Of a DNA stretch of 9,821 nt, positions 1 to 8,145 are shown piece by piece. The DNA is from Planctomycetaceae bacterium (GTDB lineage Bacteria; Planctomycetota; Planctomycetia; Pirellulales; Pirellulaceae): assembly GCA_002685655.1 (NCBI GenBank), contig NYXM01000010.1, positions 1-9,821 of the forward strand, given 5' to 3'. The translations under genes and the position numbers were made by a program. The notes under the pieces were generated by a model that saw only the letters and a list, made by a program, of their open reading frames with translations, was not told where the DNA came from and did not search any database. Every line of letters begins with the position of its first letter. Position 1 is the stretch's first letter.

Positions 1-3000
1 TCGAAGGTCGTCTGCCGCACGCGCCCGGACGCGATGTGATCGAGCAACCTGCGCGTCCAGTCGTCGCGGCTGAGCAGCGCGTCGAGCATCGCTTGGCGCG
101 TGCCGGCGCTGGCAGAAGGGAATCTGGTGACTAGCAAATCCGCGACCTGGGATCGACCGGTTCGGGAAAGGGCCATCACCGCTGCCTGTTGAATTTCAGT
201 GGAATAGCGAGCCGAGATAAGCGACACCACACCAACCGCCACCTCGTCCTCCGTTATTTTGACGGGCGCATTTTCCGTAGCGCCGCCAAGCAACTGTTCC
301 GTAACTGACCCGCGCCGTCTGCCGAGAATTGCGAGTGCCAGCTGGATTTGTGAGGCAGCTGCATCCGAGCTCGCCACAATCTTGGCTGCCGTCGCGTGTG
401 AGGCCTGCACCCAATTGCAGAAATCAGCACTAAATGTCAACTTGGACAGACTTCTCGCATCCGCTGTGTCGAGGGCGGCGACGAGCAACGTGATGGAAGC
501 GTCGAGTGCGACGTTTTCTGTTTCCGAATCATCCGTCGTTGGCGCGACCGATTCTATGATCGCAGGGATCGACGACGCATCACCCATCCCAATGGCAACC
601 GATAACAGGTCCCGCAAGTCTCGCGGCTGTTCTTGTGAGCCTGTCTGAGAACTACGACGCAGTTGCTGGAAGGCGTCCAGCGTTGCCGATCCGTTTTCAG
701 CAGTGATCGAACTGAGCACAGCGGCGCGGATGTAGATGTCGGCTCGATCGGAATCCAACAAGGCGGCCAAAGCTCTGGCCGCCTTGGGCGATTGGCAGGC
801 GCCCAGTGACCATGCAACTTGGCGCCGCACACGCGCACTGGGATGCGCGATGTGGCCGATGACCGCCTCGATTAGTTCAGGCGTGTTGTTCATTAACGGT
901 TCCGCCAAACGGACGGCGTGTCGAACGACCTCTGGATGGTCTGATCGGAGCGCGCCGCGCACGACGTCTGCGTTCAACTGGCCGAGTGCCTCGAGCGTGG
1001 CGAGCGCGTGAATCCGAGACTGTGGAAATTCAGATGAATTCGCCAGCTTCATAAGGTCACCCGCCACGGACTTGGCATCTCGCCAAATGAGCAGTTGCTG
1101 GGCCAGGTCACGAATCGTGCCATTCGGTTGGTTTAGCTGTTGGACGACTTCTTCATCCGATAGTTCTTCCAGCGTCGGCAAGCCGGGTGCCGCCGGGAGG
1201 CTGCCATCGGTGTTGACGTCACGTGGCAGGATCCGGTAGATGCGGCCTCTTCCCCGCCCCGCGTAGACATCCAGTTGTGCCAGCGTAGTCTGGGGAATCC
1301 ACCGCGAGTGCTCGATCACGTAACGGTACATGTCGACGATCCAGATCGCACCGTCGGGTCCGGTCCGCATCTGCACGGGGCGAAACCATCTGTCCGTGGA
1401 ACTCAGAAATTCGGTCTGTGCCTCATTGACCGCGCGTCGTCCGGAGAATTTCAAGCCACTCGGCTCCAGTACAATGCGATGGACAAGTTGATGAACCGGT
1501 TCGCACGTAAACGCGTTGCCGGCAAATTCAGGGCCAAGACGCGAATCACGGTAGATACCGAGCCCACAGGCCGATGTCGCCTTGCCCGGCGCTCCCGAAA
1601 GTTCAAAGCGAACGAGTTCCTTCGGCGGATACAACCTGAGGGCTTCCGCGTTTGCAGCACCTACCGTCGGTGGCGCCGGCGCCGCGTACGGACTGCGTCG
1701 CGCATACCGGTCTTTCGTCGGATAGTGCATGATCAGCGTTCCGTTCGAGCAACCGAACCAGTCGCCCCAATCGTTGCGGCACCGTCCTTGCTGCGTTCGG
1801 CCCGTCGCAGGTTCGACAACGCCGGTATCTGGGTCTAGCCGAAAATCGCGGCTGGTGACGTCGACTGTTTCGCCGGTCAGGTGGCTGATGATCTTTCCGC
1901 CAAACAGGCCGCATGATCCATACATCCAATTGTCGAGTCCGAATCGCAGACTGTTCACGCGCGCCTGGGCATTCCGCACGTCAAAACCAGAGAAGAGTTT
2001 CTTGGTCGAATCAGCGACGCCATCGCCATTTTCATCGCGAGCAAACAGGATATCAGGCGCGTCGCAGATCAGCACGCCGTCACGCCAGACTTTAACATCG
2101 GTTGGAAAACGGAGTCCGTCGACGAACGTCCGTGCCTCGTCGAAATGGCCATCGTTGTTGGTGTCACGGAGCCACCGGATTCGACCATTCTGTTCGAAGG
2201 ATTCATAAACCCCATGGCCGTAGTCGTTCATTTCGGCGACCCACAAGCGACCGTCGGCACCAAAGTCGATCGCCACTGGATCTTGGATCAATGGTTCCGA
2301 GGCGACTAATTCGATCTGCAGATTGTCGTGCGTTTGCAGGCAGCGGAGCGATGCTTCGGGCGATTTGGGGGCGACGCCTTGTGTTCCTGGGGGCACGTTG
2401 AATGAGTCAGGCACTTGGCGATGAACTTCGTCAACAATGCGCTGTTCAAGTCCGGCTGCGAGTGTTGTTGGCAATGCGAAATAGGGAGTCTCCGATCCGC
2501 CGCCATAGCCACCCTCCCGTGCCAGGCGTTCAGATGGAATGTAGGAACAAAAGTCGTTGCAATAGGCGTTCAACCAGAATCGTTCGTGATCCAACTCCGT
2601 CTTAAGACGTGAGGAATAATCGACGCAGACTTCGCCTGCCAAGAACACAATAGATAGACTGTCGCCGAATGACCAGGTCTGAATGGGATAGTCGATAGCC
2701 GCTAGAAGCGGTTCGCCCCGGTCGAGCCGTGCCAGCTGAGTGATTGCGTTGTAACCGATCTGCCGTCCGTTCTTGGCCAGCTCCTCGAGCTGATCGCGCG
2801 TCGGCAAAGTGTTCAATGGCAGATCGATTCGGTTCAATGTTGCCGCAGGAGCCCCCGTCACCGGCCTCCGTGGCGTTTGTAGCAAGCGCTGCACTTCGGC
2901 TCCAATCTCCGCACCCTGACTTTTCGCGATTTCGACCTTGTCGCCTTGCACCCCTGGGATCGGGTTGCTGTCGGACCCCGCTCCGATCGAAACCAACGCC

Positions 3001-3809
3001 GTAGCACCAGGAATGTTCCGTTCAATTGACTCGACCGCGTGGCCGGGCCAGTCGCCGCTGATCTGGTTGAAAGACAGCGTCACGGCATGGCACGCGTACG
3101 CGACATAGACGGCGCGAATCTGATCGCTCTTCGCGTCACGTACGAACAACGTTGGCAGATCATGATCGACCGGGCCGCCTGGCGTGCGACGGTTCTTCGA
3201 GAATCGAACTTTGCCGCTGGCCCACTCCAGTCGAGACGCCTGCCGATTGTTGATTGCCGCACGAGCCGCTTCCGCGATGTGGTCAGTCAGCTCCCTCGTA
3301 TAGACATCAATGTGCTCCTGATGCGCCGCTGGAATCGGCGTGCTAAAGATGTTGTCCGAGGCACCGTTGACCTTGGGCGTGCAATGCGAGTGCGTGAACG
3401 TCAGTGCGATGTTCTCACGCGGAATGCCATGCGAGGTCTGCAAACGCGCTGCGACTTCGTCCACCATGCCAATCCGCACTCCGAGGCTATCAATCGCGAT
3501 CAGAACCATCGGCTTCGCCTCGCCGGCTGAAATGGCGAGCGCTCGAGCGTGGATTCGCTGGGAAACGCCCTCAGACTCTTTGCGACGATTGCCAAATCCG
3601 TTCAGCCTGATCGGATAGTCTGGCGTGATGTCGACCTTGGAAATTCCTACTTCGTAGATTGACGGTTCATCGGCGGTGGCTGGTGCCACCACCAGGAAGA
3701 AAGAAAGGCAAACGGCGACCCATCTTCTAACTTCACCTCTCCCGTTTGCGGGAGAGGTCACACGCGGTAGCGGAAGGGAGACGGTTGCATGAGTGAGGCT
3801 ACGATTCAT
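1..3809 (-). CDS. Secreted fusion: ceramidase-like domain + PVC-type dehydrogenase propeller + HEAT repeats (3' end missing)
   Basis: An open frame of 1269 codons runs from ATG at 3809-3807 to the window edge without a stop, so the C-terminus is missing. Residues 29-47 form a hydrophobic signal segment after RRW, ending in an APATA-D cleavage-like site. Residues 52-465 resemble the neutral/alkaline ceramidase N-terminal domain: start VGISKVDITPDY, metal-site-like THSHCTP (H140, H142), CHAV (H241), the GAGSDSNP turn (S281 is the possible nucleophile position), AGEVCVDY (E393) and a PSERLAREGGYGGG end. Residues 482-862 match the Pirellula/Verrucomicrobium dehydrogenase propeller: SPEASL, ELVASEPLIQDPVAIDFGAD, two DxNxDGxxD loops (D549, D592), DWGDWFGCSNG, DRWFRP, DMYRYVIEH and GRGRIYRI. 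From about 880 come HEAT-like helical pairs. A PVC heme module may follow beyond the window, as in the adjacent paralogue. The gene starts 7 bases after the upstream stop with no clear Shine-Dalgarno, so translational coupling is likely. GTG at 3761 is an alternative start. Ceramide as the actual substrate is unproven. Confidence 0.88.
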   Translation of the reverse strand, partial: MNRSLTHATVSLPLPRVTSPANGRGEVRRWVAVCLSFFLVVAPATADEPSIYEVGISKVDITPDYPIRLNGFGNRRKESEGVSQRIHARALAISAGEAKPMVLIAIDSLGVRIGMVDEVAARLQTSHGIPRENIALTFTHSHCTPKVNGASDNIFSTPIPAAHQEHIDVYTRELTDHIAEAARAAINNRQASRLEWASGKVRFSKNRRTPGGPVDHDLPTLFVRDAKSDQIRAVYVAYACHAVTLSFNQISGDWPGHAVESIERNIPGATALVSIGAGSDSNPIPGVQGDKVEIAKSQGAEIGAEVQRLLQTPRRPVTGAPAATLNRIDLPLNTLPTRDQLEELAKNGRQIGYNAITQLARLDRGEPLLAAIDYPIQTWSFGDSLSIVFLAGEVCVDYSSRLKTELDHERFWLNAYCNDFCSYIPSERLAREGGYGGGSETPYFALPTTLAAGLEQRIVDEVHRQVPDSFNVPPGTQGVAPKSPEASLRCLQTHDNLQIELVASEPLIQDPVAIDFGADGRLWVAEMNDYGHGVYESFEQNGRIRWLRDTNNDGHFDEARTFVDGLRFPTDVKVWRDGVLICDAPDILFARDENGDGVADSTKKLFSGFDVRNAQARVNSLRFGLDNWMYGSCGLFGGKIISHLTGETVDVTSRDFRLDPDTGVVEPATGRTQQGRCRNDWGDWFGCSNGTLIMHYPTKDRYARRSPYAAPAPPTVGAANAEALRLYPPKELVRFELSGAPGKATSACGLGIYRDSRLGPEFAGNAFTCEPVHQLVHRIVLEPSGLKFSGRRAVNEAQTEFLSSTDRWFRPVQMRTGPDGAIWIVDMYRYVIEHSRWIPQTTLAQLDVYAGRGRGRIYRILPRDVNTDGSLPAAPGLPTLEELSDEEVVQQLNQPNGTIRDLAQQLLIWRDAKSVAGDLMKLANSSEFPQSRIHALATLEALGQLNADVVRGALRSDHPEVVRHAVRLAEPLMNNTPELIEAVIGHIAHPSARVRRQVAWSLGACQSPKAARALAALLDSDRADIYIRAAVLSSITAENGSATLDAFQQLRRSSQTGSQEQPRDLRDLLSVAIGMGDASSIPAIIESVAPTTDDSETENVALDASITLLVAALDTADARSLSKLTFSADFCNWVQASHATAAKIVASSDAAASQIQLALAILGRRRGSVTEQLLGGATENAPVKITEDEVAVGVVSLISARYSTEIQQAAVMALSRTGRSQVADLLVTRFPSASAGTRQAMLDALLSRDDWTRRLLDHIASGRVRQTTF
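3735..3758. repeat. Perfect palindrome, REP-like element inside the 5' end of a gene
   Basis: Arms ACCTCTCCCG and CGGGAGAGGT pair perfectly over 10 bp around a TTTG loop. The hairpin covers exactly codons 18-25 of the ceramidase/dehydrogenase fusion gene and is read as TSPANGRG, in the n-region of the signal peptide. The CTCTCCCG-loop-CGGGAGAG form resembles dispersed intergenic palindromes that I know from planctomycete and other GC-rich genomes. The flank at 3759-3800 (cgcggtagcgg, gggag, gagtgagg) could be a decayed second part of such an element. Only one copy is in the window, so its repeat status is inferred. No T-run follows on either strand, so it does not look like an intrinsic terminator. 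Confidence 0.6.
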
Positions 3810-3816
3810 GAAATTT

Positions 3817-6800
3817 TCATCGTTTTGGTTGTTTCGGACTCTCAGGCTTGATCGACTTTACGAAGGTGATCACGTCCGCCAGCTCTTGACGCGTCAAGTC
3901 CTTTTCCAGCCCTTCCGGCATCAGGGAAGTGCCCGTCGACATCAGTTCGTCGATGTTGCTCCGCAAAACCACGTCCTGCTTCGCTTCGGCACGGCGGAGC
4001 GTAATGCTGTTGGTGCTCTCAGATGCGATGATTCCGCTGTACGTGCGCCCTTGCTGAGTGACCACGTTGTAAACATTGAAGTTGGGTTGCGCTTCACGGT
4101 TGGGGTCGAGAAGGGCAATCAGTAAGTCGGCAGGTGATTTGTTCTGTACCGACGCCAGATTCGGCGCGACTTGGTGACCGAGTTCTCCCACCTGATGACA
4201 GACGGCACACTTCTTGGTGAAGACTGCTCGGCCGCGCGCCATCTCGCCATCGAGGTCGAGGATGTCTTGGTACGCGGCGACAACCTTGGCACGGTCTGAG
4301 TTGACTTCACTGCCAAACAGCTTGCGACTTCGCTTGCGGACCTGGGCGTTGGAGTGATTCATCAGAAGTTGTTTCTTGTCACGTTCAAGATCACCGCGTT
4401 TCACGAAATTCGATTCCACTGCAGCCAGCACGGAATGGATTCGAGCCGGTTTCGATATTACGGCATCGACAACGTCTCGGCGCACTTGAGGGCTGTAGGT
4501 CCGCCAACCAGCTAGCAGTGTCGTAGTTATCTTGTCCGAATCTTGTTGTGCCAGTGCCGCCACGGCGACTCGCTGCAACGATTGCGGTACTTGCGGCGAG
4601 AGGAATTTAGGAAGATGATCGGTCGCCGTTTTGAAATCGGCAAAAGCGAGTAAGCGCAGAGCCTGTTCGCGATCGCCGATCGGCTGGCCGCTGTCGCCAG
4701 CCAATTTGGTCGCGTTCGAAAACAGCCCAGCCACTTGATCGCGCAGTGGACTGGACGCAGCTGCGTCCGCGAGTAACCCAGGGATGGACGCACCCCGTCG
4801 GGCCAATCCCTGGCCGAGTCCTGTCAACACGACCTGTCGCATCGGCCGGGGAAGTTCGCTGGCCGTTGCCGCGCCGAGTAGACGTAGCGAAGGAGATGGT
4901 TTCGGATTCGCGCCTACGATCAAAGCCAGCTGAGTGATGACCGAAGCGGCCCGCTTCTGCATCACGAAATCGCCATCCGCCAGCAGGGATACGGTCAACC
5001 GGTCTGCCGATTGTCCCACCGACGACAACAGTGCGGTCCGAACCTCGCTGCTGCTCCGCGCATCGCGCGCCAAGCGAGCAATGCCGACGATGGCCTGAGG
5101 ATCGGTGGATTCGCCGAACGAAAAGGCGAGCTGAAATCGCACGTGTTCGTTCTCGTCGTCGCACAATGTAACAAGGTCAGACAGCAGGGGTGATGGAGTT
5201 TGAGGCGACGTTCGAATCAACGATTCGGAAAGCCGAATTGCGTGAGCCCGGACGCGCGGATGTTTGTCCTTGAGTCCACGTCGAACGTGCTCCACATTCA
5301 AAACGCCCAGGCCATGCAACGAACACAACGCGTGCAGCCGACCCAGTGGCGCCTTGGTGGACATCAACAGTTCCTCGATCAGCGGAACGACTGTCTTATC
5401 TTGCCGTTCCCACAGCAGTCGCTGCGCCGTTTCGCGATTCCAAGCATTGTCGGATTCTAGATGCTGGACCAGTTTTGCGTTGGTAAGATCGCCGAGTCTT
5501 GTCGGACGAATACGTTTCATGTTGGGGCTAACAAGTCGATACACGCGCCCGCGATCCGAACCGCTGGTCAAATGGAGAAACTTCTTGATTTCCTCAGGGA
5601 CCGAGTAGGGATGCTCGATAGTCTCACGATACATGTCCAGAACGTACAGCGTGCCATCGGGCGCGTTGACGAAATTCACAGGACGGAACCAGTTGTCCGA
5701 CGACGCCAGAAGCTCTTCGCCCTGATCGGCTCGTGCGGCATTGTAAACCACGTGATCAGTATTGACGACTTTGCGATGAACCAGATTGCCACCCACGTCT
5801 CCGACAAACGCGTTTCCGCGAAACTCTTGTGGATATGCGTTGCCCCGGTAGATAGTGATTCCGCTGGCGGACGTGAAAAAGCCGACCGGGTACTCCGTGG
5901 GTACGACACCTTTCTTCTTGGACGCGTCAAGGGGAATGAACTCCCAACCGCCATCGGCGTTGATGATCAGTTTGTAGCCCTTATCCGCGGCACGCCATTT
6001 CTGTCGAATGATCCGCCACGGTTCGGGTGGGCTGATGCGAAAGACGCGGGCGCTGGCACCATCGGACGCAACGCTTCGAATCAGGCCCGATGCGACGAGA
6101 TATGGGTTCCTCGCCAAATAGCCCTGCGGGTAGACCACCTGTTGCATGTGGTTGCTGTTGCTGCAGACAAACCGCGTGCCCCAATCGTCCATTGAATGAC
6201 CGAATTGCAGTCCGCCGGTCAATGGTTCAAATTCTTCCGTTTTCGGATTGAAGCGCAGATCGCCACCAACTGAAAACAGTGGCTTGCCGCGATGCATGAT
6301 GTTCTTTGGATTGCGGCCGGCCGCGAATGCGATCCGATTATCCAGATCCCACTTCAGCCCATTGGTCACAGATTGCACGTTGTCGCGACCAAAGCCAGAT
6401 AGAACCACTTCGCGCACATCCGCCTGATTGTCGCCATCGGTATCTTTGAAGTAGTACAGATACTGTGGCGCGATCACAAACACTCCACCGTTGTAGCAGC
6501 ACAGCGACGTGGGCCAGCTGATCTGATCCGCGAAGATGACGCTCTTGTCCATACGGCCGTCGCCGTCGGTATCTTCCAGCAGTCGTACGATCCCCGCATC
6601 CTTTTTGCCGCCGCCTTTGGGATTCAATTTCGTTGGCTCTTGCGAAAACGGATACCCGTGCATTTCAGCCACGTACATCCGCCCGAATTCATCAAAACAC
6701 GCATCTACGGGATCACCCACCAGCGGTTCCGCGGCGACCAACTCGACGCCAAAACCGCCAGCCAGACGGAACGTCTTCAAGGCGTCGTCCGCATCCGTGT

Positions 6801-6945
6801 GCGGGATCCGCGGCATGTCGGCCGCCGTGACTTGGCGACTGATCGGTTTGTCGTCGGCCCCGCGAATGCTCTCGACACACGCCATGCCAAAAACGACGCA
6901 GACAAGAATCATCGTGGTGCGAATTCCAAAATTCGAGCAGTTCAT
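3817..6945 (-). CDS. Secreted PVC-type dehydrogenase / HEAT repeat / cytochrome c protein
   Basis: A complete 1042-residue protein. Residues 1-29 are a signal peptide (hydrophobic MILVCVVFGMACV, cleavage near RGA-DD). Residues 55-470 form the propeller of the Pirellula/Verrucomicrobium 'putative membrane-bound dehydrogenase' family: ALKTFRLAGGFGVELVAAEP, two calcium-loop-like motifs DTDGDGRMD (D125, D127, D129, D133) and DTDGDNQAD (D168, D170, D172, D176), DDWGTRFVCSN, DNWFRPVNF, DMYRETIEH and DRGRVYRL. About 485-870 is alpha-helical HEAT-like sequence (for example HPRVRAHAIRL and NEHVRFQLAFSFGE). Residues 900-1032 are the PVC-type heme-binding module, with CAVCH at 913-917 binding heme c and M1009 in SLMPEGLEKDLT as the probable axial ligand. 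Family knowledge suggests a periplasmic oxidoreductase, but no member's substrate is evident here. The start at 6945 is supported by an AAAGG ribosome site. The gene lies 49 bases after the lactonase gene and 7 bases before the next gene, so it is probably co-transcribed with both. Confidence 0.93.
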   Translation of the reverse strand: MNCSNFGIRTTMILVCVVFGMACVESIRGADDKPISRQVTAADMPRIPHTDADDALKTFRLAGGFGVELVAAEPLVGDPVDACFDEFGRMYVAEMHGYPFSQEPTKLNPKGGGKKDAGIVRLLEDTDGDGRMDKSVIFADQISWPTSLCCYNGGVFVIAPQYLYYFKDTDGDNQADVREVVLSGFGRDNVQSVTNGLKWDLDNRIAFAAGRNPKNIMHRGKPLFSVGGDLRFNPKTEEFEPLTGGLQFGHSMDDWGTRFVCSNSNHMQQVVYPQGYLARNPYLVASGLIRSVASDGASARVFRISPPEPWRIIRQKWRAADKGYKLIINADGGWEFIPLDASKKKGVVPTEYPVGFFTSASGITIYRGNAYPQEFRGNAFVGDVGGNLVHRKVVNTDHVVYNAARADQGEELLASSDNWFRPVNFVNAPDGTLYVLDMYRETIEHPYSVPEEIKKFLHLTSGSDRGRVYRLVSPNMKRIRPTRLGDLTNAKLVQHLESDNAWNRETAQRLLWERQDKTVVPLIEELLMSTKAPLGRLHALCSLHGLGVLNVEHVRRGLKDKHPRVRAHAIRLSESLIRTSPQTPSPLLSDLVTLCDDENEHVRFQLAFSFGESTDPQAIVGIARLARDARSSSEVRTALLSSVGQSADRLTVSLLADGDFVMQKRAASVITQLALIVGANPKPSPSLRLLGAATASELPRPMRQVVLTGLGQGLARRGASIPGLLADAAASSPLRDQVAGLFSNATKLAGDSGQPIGDREQALRLLAFADFKTATDHLPKFLSPQVPQSLQRVAVAALAQQDSDKITTTLLAGWRTYSPQVRRDVVDAVISKPARIHSVLAAVESNFVKRGDLERDKKQLLMNHSNAQVRKRSRKLFGSEVNSDRAKVVAAYQDILDLDGEMARGRAVFTKKCAVCHQVGELGHQVAPNLASVQNKSPADLLIALLDPNREAQPNFNVYNVVTQQGRTYSGIIASESTNSITLRRAEAKQDVVLRSNIDELMSTGTSLMPEGLEKDLTRQELADVITFVKSIKPESPKQPKR

Positions 6946-6951
6946 AAGTCG

Positions 6952-6956
6952 CCTTT
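6952..6956 (-). promoter_or_regulatory. Ribosome binding site of the dehydrogenase/cytochrome gene
   Basis: Read on the minus strand, AAAGG lies six bases before the ATG at 6945, followed by CGACTT. It favours this start over the internal Met12 codon, which would cut into the signal peptide n-region. Confidence 0.5.
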
Positions 6957-6994
6957 GAAATCAGTTTGAGGGTTTCGCTGCGCAAGCTGTGTTC

Positions 6995-8140
6995 TTACGG
7001 CAACAGCATGATGCAGGATGGCCTGGGCATGGACAATGGATCGCCAACTGGTTTTAGCTTGCCAGAGCCTGAATCGATGTGAAACACCGCCACATTGTCG
7101 CCAGGCATGTTGGCGCACAATAGCAGCTTGCCGTCGGGGGTTATCGCTAGATTCTGCGGGCCGTTGCCCAAGCTCGATTCGATTCCAATCAACGTGAGCT
7201 GCCCCTTATCGCCGATTCGATATCCGGCGATGCTATCGTGACCTCGATTCGTGCTGTACAGAAACCGACCGTCCGGTGTGATCTTCAAGTCCGCGCAGTG
7301 GCTCGTTCCGTCAAAGTCCTCAGGCAACGTCTTGATCGTCTGTTGCTCGATCAACATGCCTGTTCCGTCGACGTAATCAAACTGTGTGACCGAGTTCTTC
7401 AGTTCGTTGATCGCATAAAGGTGTTTTCCATTTGGATGGAACGTCAAATGTCGCGGCCCGGCACCGGGCGGTGTCCGCACAAAGGGCTGCCGGTTCGGCG
7501 AGAGTTGTGATGTCTTTGCATCGAGGCGATAGGCGAGAATCTGGTCGAGCCCCAAGTCGGCCGCGAAAACGAAACGATTGTCGGGGCTGGCGACGATGCA
7601 GTGCGCATACGGACCTTGTTGACGTGCCGGATCGACGCTCGATCCAGCGTGTTGTACAAATGACGACGCTTCGCCGAGCGCACCATTTGCACCCACCGGC
7701 AGTGCCGCTACGTTGCCCGTCGAGTAGTTGGCAACGAGGACAGTCTTGCCGGTTGCGTCGACGTCCAGGTAGCAGCTTGCGGTGCCCAACGCCGACTGTC
7801 GGTTCAGCAAAGAGAGCTGGCCGGTGCGCCCTATAATCTCAAAAGCAGCGACCTCTTCGTTTTCCTTGCCTCCGAACGCCAACGCATGAACTGAGTACAA
7901 GAATCGCTGGTCGGGCGAGATGGCCATGAAGAACGGGTTTTCGACGTCAGTGGTTCGATGAACCAGTCTAAGGCCACCTGTTTCGGCATCAAGCTGATAG
8001 GCGTGAATGGCCCCCGCATCGCCCGCCGTAAAAGCGGAGATGAAGACGAGCAAGTCATCGGCGCGCGTTGTTTGAACAGAGCTACTTAGCATGGCACCAA
8101 CCAAAACAGTTAACAGATTTCGCATCAAGTTGTGGGTCAT
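6995..8140 (-). CDS. Secreted lactonase family (6-phosphogluconolactonase-like) beta-propeller protein
   Basis: A 381-residue protein. Residues 1-27 are a signal peptide (MRNLLTVLVGAMLSSSV, cleavage near TRA-DD). The rest fits a seven-bladed propeller of the Lactonase (YbhE-type) family. Recognisable blade motifs are VANYSTGNVAALPV (136-149), AHCIVASPDNRFVFAADLG (179-197), GAGPRHLTFHPNGKHLYAINEL (226-247), ADLKITPDGRFLYSTNRG (283-300) and PQNLAITPDGKLLLCANMPGDNV (328-350), ending PRPSCIML. The length is near the family norm of about 330-390. Cytoplasmic members hydrolyse 6-phosphogluconolactone; an exported one more likely opens a non-phosphorylated sugar or aldonolactone, which is inference. 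The frame stays open upstream to 8434, but that part overlaps the preceding gene and lacks a signal sequence. ATG at 8140 has GGAA five bases upstream and places the signal peptide correctly. Met6 (8125) is a weaker alternative. It probably shares an operon with the neighbouring redox genes. Confidence 0.9.
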   Translation of the reverse strand: MTHNLMRNLLTVLVGAMLSSSVQTTRADDLLVFISAFTAGDAGAIHAYQLDAETGGLRLVHRTTDVENPFFMAISPDQRFLYSVHALAFGGKENEEVAAFEIIGRTGQLSLLNRQSALGTASCYLDVDATGKTVLVANYSTGNVAALPVGANGALGEASSFVQHAGSSVDPARQQGPYAHCIVASPDNRFVFAADLGLDQILAYRLDAKTSQLSPNRQPFVRTPPGAGPRHLTFHPNGKHLYAINELKNSVTQFDYVDGTGMLIEQQTIKTLPEDFDGTSHCADLKITPDGRFLYSTNRGHDSIAGYRIGDKGQLTLIGIESSLGNGPQNLAITPDGKLLLCANMPGDNVAVFHIDSGSGKLKPVGDPLSMPRPSCIMLLP

Positions 8141-8145
8141 GATCG

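Noticed and set aside
1275..1838. Plus-strand open frame of 187 codons
   Set aside because: It is antisense to the fusion gene's propeller, Arg-rich and without any family motif.
3039..3530. Plus-strand open frame of 163 codons
   Set aside because: It is antisense to the ceramidase-like domain, whose motifs are clear on the other strand.
3735..3758. Palindrome as a rho-independent terminator
   Set aside because: No T-run follows on either strand and the hairpin lies within an open coding frame seven bases plus 17 codons after the upstream gene, so an element or mRNA hairpin is more likely.
5461..6195. Plus-strand open frame of 244 codons
   Set aside because: It lies antisense to the conserved propeller of the 1042-residue protein and shows no recognisable domain, so it is a shadow of codon bias.
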